Part shown: piece after piece, positions 55,402 through 64,000 of the stretch
Position numbering within the stretch: the stretch's first letter is position 1
Layout: the number at the start of each line of letters is the position of its first letter
Assembly (NCBI GenBank): GCA_958450325.1
Contig: OY288248.1
Location: 43,848,005 to 43,912,004 of the forward strand
DNA: 64,000 nt
DNA from: Agrostemma githago
Lineage: Eukaryota > Streptophyta > Magnoliopsida > Caryophyllales > Caryophyllaceae
Reading direction: 5' to 3'
Position numbers and translations under genes: made by a program
Notes under the pieces: model-generated
The model's input: only the letters and a program-made list of their open reading frames with translations
Databases searched by the model: none
Told to the model about the DNA's origin: nothing

Positions 55402-57312
55402 GGTCTCATAACCCGCAATACCGAGGGCTTAGACACATATTCCGAGCCCCGTTCGTTATCGACTTTAGACCATCATCCGACCTTCCTATTTTTCAAAACT
55501 ATACACATCACGACACGTAGAACGACTTTGACCACTTTGACGTGATAAGTCGGGACAAGACTACGGGACGTGAGATTAGGCTAGCAATATGCCGCAGTCT
55601 CATGTTCCCGTCCTTCGTTTAATATGCGACATAATGCGTATTTAATCGAGGTTAGTCCGCCTACATATTTCCGCGGTCTAGTTTACATACGGGTCCGTCC
55701 CTTTAATTATATCGCATTATTTTTTATTTCATTTCTTTACGTAATGTTGTATTGTGAATTCCGGGTTGTATTTCCGCCCGTGTAACTTGTACGTTATTTA
55801 TTTACTTTCGAGCTTTGTTTATTTACTTGGCTTTTACGCTTTTATAAATGAACTTCGCATGCTAAATTATTTCGACCACATTCAAGATGCATTAAATGAC
55901 GTAGTTAACGCAAAACTCGCATGTTTAGTTAAAAAACGTTGTTTGCATATCATTTCATTATTATACTAGCGCGCGTATCACGAACACGAACGATGTCTTA
56001 GTAGAGGCCGCCATGTGCGGGCGGGGTTGGGTGTCCTTAGTGGGCTTCCCAACACGTACCCTCACCCCTTACTCAGAACCTTTGGTTTCCGGATGTCCGA
56101 AACCCTTGGCGAACGAGAGTCATTCTTTACACGATTACCGGTATAGATGGTATCGGTATCGCAATGCAAAGGGACGAGCCCCATGAACTCTGAAATCGGA
56201 GTGGGCTTACTTTGTGTAAAGCCCATGACGACATAGAGTGGGCTCGTATGGTTCCGAATAACCACAAAATTCGGTGGCGACTCCATTTTGACTTAAATTT
56301 CGAACCCGAGAACAATCTCACCACGAGATTCATTCGCCTACCCAAAACCCGCGCTTCGCCGCGTCGGGGTGGACCTACGTCATGTCCACAAACATGTATC
56401 AGTTAAGATGGCAAATAATAATAATGATCTATGAGTTCATTAAGAAACTTGCTTGAGATAATGAATCAAAGATGTTGGTTAAAGTAAGGGAAGGACAATC
56501 GTTATCATACCAAAACTTGTAATTGCCCAATTAAGATTATGTACGATTTTATTAGTCATTAATGTAATGACAAATATATGGTATTGGTAGATAGTTTCTA
56601 GAAATGTCTAGAAAATCTGCAAATCAATTATTTAAGTATGGCTTCTGGTGTGTATGTTACTAGAGTAATTGTTACTTTTATTCTACTATTTTGTTATAAG
56701 ATACCAAATGCAACTATTACATTGTGGATGTGATGGCTCAAAGAGGGTGGAATAATGATACATAAGTGAAGTGTTTTATGATGAAATGGACAAACGTTGT
56801 TGTTTCATATATAAAGGGAAATCACTTAATTTTACCATAAAGCTGAATACTGGAATTGAATAATTGTTATTCTTGTACTAGTCATAAGTAAGAATATTGA
56901 TTATGTTTGTATGGGCATGAAAAGTTTTAATAAAAGTAGAACAATTGTTACTCTATACCTTGCAAGAATATGAGGTACAATAAGGTTAACATGATTGTTG
57001 GGCTCTACATTCCTAGTAGTGAATGCTTTTATTTGTAACATAACAATCAAAAGGTTTCCTCCCTTGACACGAGTTTACCTATTATGACATTGTCCTTAAT
57101 CCAAGAGACAAGAAACATAAGAATAAGTTTCATAATGATGAAATTATAAACCTTATTGATAAGGATTAACTGAGAAAAATGGATCTTGTTTAGATGGATA
57201 AATGACAGTAGAAGTGACTCCTATTAATTGTAGTAGGAGCGTACTTAGACTTGTTGGATCACACATATACAGATACGTGTGAGTTTAACTAGAGATGTTA
57301 CAAAAATGGGTA

Positions 57313-59100
57313 ACACATATTGTTTTGTTCATTTGATGAAATTTGAAATTGAATGCTTTGAATTGTTCTAGTAAATTCAGAAAAAAGTACAAGATCAACT
57401 TGATAAGTTGGTACAAGTCGTTCGATATGATTGAAATAGGGAGGAATTGAACTAAAAGATTGTGATAATCTTAGAAGTAGTGAAAAGTGTTTCAAACTAC
57501 ATCGAACCGTATTTTATATGATTTCGTCTATCTGAATAATATGCAGATATTATTGACGCTTTAGAAGCTTATGCACTATAAAAGTATTTGTACAATGTTG
57601 ATGAGATTATCCATGTTAGTCGGAGAATAGACATCATATGTGATATGGATTGAAAATGTTCTAAAATAATCATTTCTTAATAATCAAGTCCTAAATTTTG
57701 GAGAAAATCGTTTTCTAGAACTTAGACTCAATTATGACATGTGTTTTATTAGGGGTATTATGTTAATTCTACAAACCATCCAAAGAACAAAATTGTTTTG
57801 TTGCATGGAGTGATATGTTTCTTTTAAAAATATGTGATTTCTAATAGAAATAGTGGGAGTAGAATCGACCTTGAATTGTTCAGGATTAATAGGAGTTCTC
57901 TACAACTATTGAAGAGGATATTGATGCATCCATGAAAAGTCATGATCATCTTACCTGTAAAATAGTACCCTACATAGGTTTGACCTATGATGAAACAATA
58001 ATGGGCAAAGACTCCAAAAGTCACATAAAATCTAATAGAAGTCATATACCATAACTACCAAGTATAGACTTTGGTTAAATGGGTCTTATATTGAAGAATA
58101 GGCTTCAATGTAAAGATGATGTGGATTGATATAAGAGTATCTATGAAGCATAGTTCGTATTTAAGGATTGATCATAGTAATGACTATGGAAAAACCTTTT
58201 TACAACCTTATGCTTAAGTCTATTAAGATTGATTTAGCATTTTGAATGTCACCACTCATTATGATGAGTTTTGGACATATATATATGTGAAATACATTTC
58301 TTGAAAGAGAAGCAATATGATGTGTGTGCGACTCATCGTATGAATGTCTTATTATCAAAATTGCTAGACAAATGTGAATGATCCAATTTGATTGGAGCAA
58401 GTACTATGGAGTAATATCTTCGTTCTCAATGTGGTAATTCAAATATGTTTGTTTTCCTTTGAGACAAAGAGAGACAAAGTGTGTACAAGAGGCCAGTGGG
58501 AGTGCATTTATCGTTATGATTTGGTATGTAAATGACATACCTCTCTAACTGAACGATATTTGATTGCTTTAGTCTATGAGACTTTGCAAGAAATGTGTTT
58601 ATTATGTGCTCGTGTGACGAGTAAATACTAATCTGGTGAGTGTCACTAGAATGCTATCTAAGAATTGTTCCTTTGCGCTTAAGAAGGAAAAGGGAAATTA
58701 TTTAAGAGATGCGCATGATGTGATAAGCGAATTGTTGTAAACAAGTTACAACGATTCATATTTCCATATAGACAAAGATGACATGAGATTGTAATCTCAG
58801 TAAATTTTGTTTTGGATGAAAGTTGTGTGTTGGAACGGTTCCAAAGGACAACTCTGTGAATAGTATTATAACTAATTAAAGTTAGCGTTCTATTGCTTTT
58901 GAAGCAAATCGACGTTTGATTATGAATCAAGCACACACTCAACTTCAAAGTTTATGAAGCAATTTGTTGCTTATGAAAAAAAAACAGTTTGCCTTAATTG
59001 AGAAAATATAGATTGATCATATGCTTGTAAATAACCGATACAAATGTTGTATGTCCCGAAACCTCCTCTACATAAAGATCATATTGGTTATGATCAGTAT
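57313..59100 (+). pseudogene. Copia pol remnant (integrase to reverse transcriptase)
   Basis: Near 57340-57460 the frame reads KVQDQLDKLVQVVRYD, stop, NREEL, which fits the integrase stretch before the second catalytic Asp (normally RSDRGGE). Near 58485-58600 it reads ASGSAFIVMIWYVNDIPL, where YVND (58525-58536) replaces the reverse transcriptase active-site YVDD. Stops and shifts are frequent throughout. The order and spacing fit a Copia pol gene. Confidence 0.6.
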
Positions 59101-59899
59101 AAGACGCATGGGCGAGTGGTCTTAGTACTTTTAGAGGTGTTTGGTTTAGTGGGAGTTATTTTGATAATTGATAATGTATGACATATTGTTATTTGGTTAA
59201 TGTAACCAAGTTTTGTCCCTAAATAATTTAAATTGATGAAATAGATCACTAAGTACGTGACTTAGTCTTGTAACTCTATTTGGATAATGTAATTATTTTG
59301 TCTCTAGTCAGGGTATTGTGTTGGAATATTGAATACCCTTGAATGACTGGTGTGTGAGTTGGTTGATGACTAAGTTCCTTGAGTCGTAGGTATTGAGATA
59401 CTAAACCAGGCACACAGGTGTATGTTAAGAACATCCATTATAAAGACCCGCCGAAAAGGATTTTACTAAGATTTCGCTTAGTGCCAGTAAAGTTCTTTGC
59501 AAGTTATGAACTTGTTCGGTCTTTAGACCTGAGTCTTTGACTATTCTGTACATGTGATGTGTATGCTTTGATACTATTCCTCGTCAGCTGTGAAAGGGGC
59601 TATGGATAGTTATTGGGCATGCATGGATCATGTGATAGGATGTGGTTAGACAAGAGAGGATTTGCTCGTCCTTTATTGAAGGGGATTTATAGTTTCTTGG
59701 CCACTCAAAGAGTGTGACTTGTGAAAATGCGTGGCCGCGCTCAGATAGGATGATTGTCATCTATCTGCTCCTTTAACAAGTCAACTCAAAGATTCGAGTA
59801 AAAGATTGAGACATGCGAGGATGACACTTCTTCTTACCTCGTTCTCAATTGGAGACAATAGTAGCAAAGAGACTTAACGCCGTTCTTGAGGGGACATGT

Positions 59900-59912
59900 A
59901 CAAGTGGGAGAC
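59900..59912 (+). other. Polypurine tract of Copia element 2
   Basis: ACAAGTGGGAGAC immediately before TGAAGGAG, the start of the right LTR. Tracts of this form are common in plant Copia elements. Confidence 0.7.
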
Positions 59913-60260
59913 TGAAGGAGTTATGTCCACTGTCCTATACAGATTAACCCGCTTAAGTCTTTGTATCCGATATGCCTTGCTAGAGGTCCATGTCAAATTG
60001 ACATGTAAATGAGTTACGTGTCTGGTAGTCTTAGGTGGGCCCATTGGGTCACACACAATGTGTACGGGATATTATTAATATATATCGATATATTAAATAT
60101 ATCAGGTCAGTAGTAATACGGACCCAACTGCGTTGTTGGGTTATGGTAGTTATAGTAATAATCTAATTATGGTAATTTGGTAATAACCTAATTCCAGTTT
60201 CTCATCTCCCATTTAAGGAGGTTCATATGATGAACTATTATATGAATTTAAGAGTATTGA

Positions 60261-60266
60261 CTCATA

Positions 60267-60328
<62 letters not shown>
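60261..60328. repeat. (TA)n(CA)n(TA)n microsatellite
   Basis: Two AT runs flank a short ACACAC run. Confidence 0.95.
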
Positions 60329-60414
60329 GGTGTATTCTTCTTATAAAGAGTGATAAGAGAGATCTAGAGAGAAGTTGTAAGACGGTCTCACAAAAACCCT
60401 TATACTAGCATATA

Positions 60415-60617
60415 CTCCCTCCGTTCCAGTGAATTGTTTGCCTTTGATTTTGGCACCAAGGGTAAGGGATCCAATGAGGAAGTGACATGTGGAGCAAAAC
60501 TCATGAGAAGGCCAGGGTCAAATTACATATAAACAACATTCCTAAAATAGAAAGACAAACAATTCATTGAGACGCCCCGATATGGAATAGGCAAACAATT
60601 CATTGGAACGGAGGGAG
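60415..60617. mobile_element. Stowaway-like MITE 2
   Basis: 203 bp with ends CTCCCTCCGTTCCA and TGGAACGGAGGGAG and a TA duplication. It shares only its ends with MITE 1; its internal arms (GAATTGTTTGCC/GGCAAACAATTC) differ. Confidence 0.95.
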
Positions 60618-60823
60618 TACATCGCAGTTCAATACCCATGTGGACACCAAAGGAAACATCACGTTTGGGGTGCCTTATTCTGTCCGTGGAGATTATTTAT
60701 TCTGTCCGTGGAGATTATATATATATATATTTGGGTTTATTATACTTCTTATTAATACGCTGTTCCGCTGCAAATAAGATATAATTGTTATTCTTCTACT
60801 TTTGTCTTTTCGGTTAATACTTG

Positions 60824-62989
60824 TGTAGACACCCAGATTTGGACCTGGTGGCTGCAGAAGTGTCCAGCAAACACCCGATGACGATAGGAATGCAACGCAA
60901 CGCGGGTTCGCGATGTTTTATATAGTTTTTTCTATTGAACAGATCAAATAATTACTCAGAAAAATTAAAACTAACATGATGGCAGCCTTAGTCGTGTCGT
61001 TACGGTCGCATAGACACTAATTAGAGTCAATTCTGACACCGGGACCCCGAGTCGGTCCCGAAACCCGAACCGATTCAGCACCGCGCCAAGTGAACCTCGG
61101 GATGCACCCGAGGCCCACTAATGATCGCGGTGCTAGGTCAAGCCGTGGGAAACCTTAACATCCAAGAAATGTATTATACACCCGTCTCACGGTTTTGGAA
61201 AGTATCAAAACCGTATCCTCAAAATCCTAACCGCCTCGCCCTACGCGCCATGGTCTCACCACGCCTTAGCCCAGGCGCCTGAGTCCTGGTGCTCCCCAGC
61301 TTAGGCGTCCATATGAGCGACGAGGGCCGAAAACACCTATAAATATCCCCCCTTCACGCCCTCATTTCGACACACAATTCTCATTTTTCTCTTCCCACTC
61401 TAAACTCTCGCTAAGGGCTCACACTCCGATACCCGAGGCAAACGATCCACTCGATCGTAGTTGCGATAAAAAAAGCGACATCAACGCTACTCACCTTCGA
61501 GCACCCCACTCGATACCGAGGTGCCTGTGATCGACTAGCTCAAAACTAGTAGCAAAGTTCTGCCGGATTAGCCGCAGAACTAGTCCTTAGCAACGAAGCT
61601 CTGCCGGAGTAGCCGCGGGAAGGTCAAACGGTAACGGAGTTCTGCCGGAGTCACTGGTCAAGCTAGAAGGATCAGCTTGTTGATCGAGTCGTCACTAGGT
61701 TGCCATCCAAACAAAACTTTCCATATTTTTACTTTCTATTATTTTGCACTACGACAACACTAGATGTGGGCACTAAGCCCACAAGCATCTACTAAAATAC
61801 GTAACGTCCCAACTTCAACCGCAAATACTAAAACACACTAAATAGACCCGAGTAATTCCGAGATCCGTTCTCAAAATTATCTATGCATCAAGTCCCGTTT
61901 AGTGTATACTCCAAGGGTGCAACTCCTCACAGTGTGATTTACTTACATTCGCATTTACAGTTTTTCATATGATTTATTGCTTTTATGACCTTATGATCGC
62001 ATGCTAAATCACCTCACGGAATTCAAAACGTAAAATAACTAAAACTGAACAAAGTGATGGTCGGGTTCCGTATTAGTCCCGGTGCTCGCCTTATTAGGTT
62101 CGACGCATCTCTATTAATATCGAACCGACGCATCTTAAGCAGAATACCATGTAAGGTATACCACGAGAATGACTAATATCCGTATTATCGCGTTAAAACT
62201 GATTTGCTAATACGTATAATACTAGTACTCTGTACTCTCCTACGTGCACCTTTTCATGGCCTGCTTGTCACATGAAATCGCATGCAAAGAATGTAAACTC
62301 AACTACTTCGACGACAATGCTTACTTCCTTAAACAACCGACGTTGCAAAAGGTATAGGGTTAAAACAACGGATGTTACAGTATTTCCACCACAACAAAAG
62401 AACTTGGATATTAGCCCAATGATTGATTAGTAGAGGCCACTATAGTGCGGGCGGGATTGGGTGTTGACATCTATCAGATGTTGGCTTCCCAATACGTACC
62501 CTCACCCCTTACTCAGAATCGACGGTTTCCGGATGTCCGAAACCATTGGCAATGAGAGTAATTCCATGCATGGAGTGCTTAAGGGTACAAGTTTTTACCA
62601 TTAGGTCCCGTGCCACTCAACTTTGACCCGGCATAGCATCAAAGTTAACTTGAACGGTTTCCGAGTCCCCATAATTGACTCGGTGGCGACTCCACAAATC
62701 GGCAACAACTTCAGTTCACAAAAAGGTCGACTTACCAAACAAATCGGTCTTTAAACATTTACAACCACGACTCGATCGATTCCCAAACGGAAACACGGGT
62801 GCCCCACCCGTCTAGTACAAGTCCGGATCGTCATCCAAATCTAGGTCCGAAACTTCGTCCCGTATGCGAGATCGGACCGGCCCCCGGCAGGTAGGGGGCC
62901 GCGTGGGTGGCCGCCGTCACACGTTGAAAACCGGGTCGGTCCCGCGCGGGCGCGCGCGGGGCGCCGGGCGGTGCTGACGGACGTCCACA
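60824..62989 (+). repeat. Solo LTR 2 (same family as solo LTR 1)
   Basis: TGTAGACACCC to GTCCACA, 2166 bp, flanked by a perfect 5-bp target duplication ACTTG (60819-60823, 62990-62994). A TATA box (CCTATAAATATCC) lies at 61336-61348. Upstream are GCGCC/GGCGC-type inverted words; downstream, GTTCTGCCGG and CCGCAGAAC form a hairpin at 61557-61580 whose half unit repeats at about 61598 and 61640. The CACTCGATCGAGTG palindromes of solo LTR 1 are absent. Confidence 0.85.
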
Positions 62990-63030
62990 ACTTGTAACAG
63001 GTCCTTGGGTTTAAGGGTTGTAACCATACA

Positions 63031-64000
63031 TGTACGACTCATATGTGTGGATGGTACCTGAGAGTTGGCAGATGATTTGATAATATAGATGAAGACGCTC
63101 ATGTCCAAACATCCATGCACCAACAACTCACTTCTCTCACCCAACGACGCTTTTATTTTATCGTTATTGTTTTAGTAGTCGTTTGTGTTATCGCTTTTGT
63201 TCAATAAAGGATGTAATATGCAACATGTAATCCGATGCTCTTTCTTCGTTGGAAAAAAAAAACAAAAAAACATCATTATATATATATATAGATTCGAGAT
63301 CCATTGAGACAAGGGAACTCGTTGCACCCGTTGAGACGTAATCTGGACCGTTAAATCTGATTGATATCAACATACCAGATTTGATCAAAGGTCAAAGCAC
63401 AAAAACAAACGCGCGCCTTCAGTTGCTTTCCTTTTGGATTAGTCGAATTTCTCTCTCTATAAATTTTTTTAGGGTTTTTCTACGTTGTACCCTCCTGTTT
63501 TTCCGTTTTCTACCATGTACCCCTCCTATTTTCAAAACTCCCACTAATACCCCTATAGTCGATTAACTTCATGAAGCGTGACCTAATCATAATTATCCGT
63601 CTAATGTTCAGTTAATTAGGTGACATGACAATGATTCTAGCCTATGACATAACTAGTTTTGACGACCTTGACTCGTATTCCCTCAATTTTCCCCAACTTT
63701 TCCTCTATTTCATTAATATACCCCATTTTTCTCATTTTATACATCAACTTCTTATTCTTTTTTACCTTATTGATTTTCTTCCACTTTCTCCCCAACTTAT
63801 TCTTTAGCTGAAAATAATGATATTTTACTGATTTCTAACGAAATTAATTTAATCACATTAACAAACAAAACATTGATGTTGCACTTAAAATAAAAAGTGA
63901 AAGAATTATGATAAAATGAAGAAAAAAATCAGAAATTATGCATGCAAAATTAGAATTAGAGAAAACGTAGGAGACGGAGATGAAAATTAAAAAGGGTTTT
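63031..64000. other. Right-hand flank without a recognisable gene
   Basis: AT-rich sequence with a short (TA)n at about 63273-63292. Frames here are short and carry no family motif. Confidence 0.6.

Larger units (their letters stand above)
53869..56390 (+). repeat. Solo LTR 1
   Basis: TGTAGACACCC to GTCCACA, 2522 bp, flanked by a perfect 5-bp target duplication AACAT (53864-53868, 56391-56395). It shares its start and the 3' blocks AGTAGAGGCC...GTGCGGGCGG, ACGTACCCTCACCCCTTACT and GGTTTCCGGATGTCCGAAAC with solo LTR 2. The block CGGTGGCGACTCCA near 56271 recalls the primer region of Tat/Ogre elements but lies inside the LTR. No internal region remains. Confidence 0.85.
49413..63030 (+). mobile_element. 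Copia element 2, old and decayed, with nested insertions
   Basis: A short left LTR remnant ends at 49573, followed by the initiator tRNA-Met primer site TGGTATCAGAGC. Pol remnants read on the plus strand (integrase ~57.3 kb, reverse transcriptase ~58.5 kb), then a polypurine tract and the right LTR (59913-63030). Insertions: CACTA 1, solo LTR 1, a Stowaway MITE and solo LTR 2. No target duplication of the element itself is clear. Confidence 0.75.
59913..63030 (+). repeat. 3' LTR of Copia element 2, interrupted twice
   Basis: Starts TGAAGGAGTT and ends AACCATACA. Contains a TA/CA microsatellite, MITE 2 and solo LTR 2. Its last ~160 bp match the left LTR remnant at 49413-49573. Confidence 0.65.

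Noticed and set aside
56262..56290. CGGTGGCGACTCCA as a primer binding site starting an internal region
   Set aside because: It lies within the sequence bounded by TG...CA ends and the AACAT target duplication, and no second LTR follows, so it is treated as part of a solo LTR.
60377..60400. TAAGACGGTCTCACA as a separate transposon end
   Set aside because: No partner end or target duplication could be seen nearby.

Overview
The window is repeat-rich nuclear DNA of a flowering plant. It has spliced genes with GT-AG introns, a calcineurin B-like gene remnant, Ty3/gypsy elements primed by tRNA-Asp, Copia elements primed by initiator tRNA-Met, and CACTA, hAT and Stowaway-type transposons. The scattered TACTCCGTA-type words recall Caryophyllales genomes, but that placement is a weak inference. 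I see no bacterial, organellar or tRNA/rRNA genes.

Layout. (1) 1-7566 with 21218-22731: a minus-strand array of decayed two-gene modules. Each module is a small F-box-like gene followed by a many-exon gene with a DUF1985-like N-terminal region and a Ulp1/C48 cysteine protease C-terminus. Copy B (21877 to 3104) is split by a 13.65 kb insertion, and copy A (1283 to the left edge) is cut by another LTR. (2) 7567-21217: an Athila-like non-autonomous retroelement in a tandem LTR-internal-LTR-internal-LTR form, flanked by one target duplication (CATAT). It carries a gag-like ORF twice. (3) 22732-31696: a Copia element with gag-protease-integrase, a deletion that removed reverse transcriptase, and a 6 kb CACTA transposon (25205-31184) inside the integrase. 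(4) 31697-35433: the second F-box gene, a Stowaway MITE and an unrecognised broken gene. (5) 35434-43055: a minus-strand Athila-like element, 5'-truncated, with protease and an env-position ATHILA ORF1 but no reverse transcriptase or integrase. (6) 43264-45252: a pseudogene of a CBL10-type calcium sensor. (7) 45253-49412: AT-rich intergenic DNA, two hAT MITEs and a possible small lysine-rich gene. (8) 49413-63030: an old, decayed Copia element that received a CACTA element, two solo LTRs of one family and a Stowaway MITE. (9) 63031-64000: no recognisable gene.

Most of the window is therefore nested mobile DNA. The only host-type sequences are the F-box/Ulp1 modules, the CBL10 pseudogene, the lysine-rich candidate and the broken gene near 34.5 kb; most are visibly disabled.

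The strongest unexplained signal is shared architecture between unrelated-looking LTR sequences. Three families carry arrays of family-specific short palindromes (TCCCGACCGGGA, CCGGGTGAAATTTCACCCGG, CACTCGATCGAGTG) just upstream of the LTR TATA box, and a second array elsewhere, which in the two Athila-like elements lies ahead of the 3' (env-position) region. The two Athila-like families also share a long non-coding 3' region with covarying inverted repeats and a second polypurine tract.
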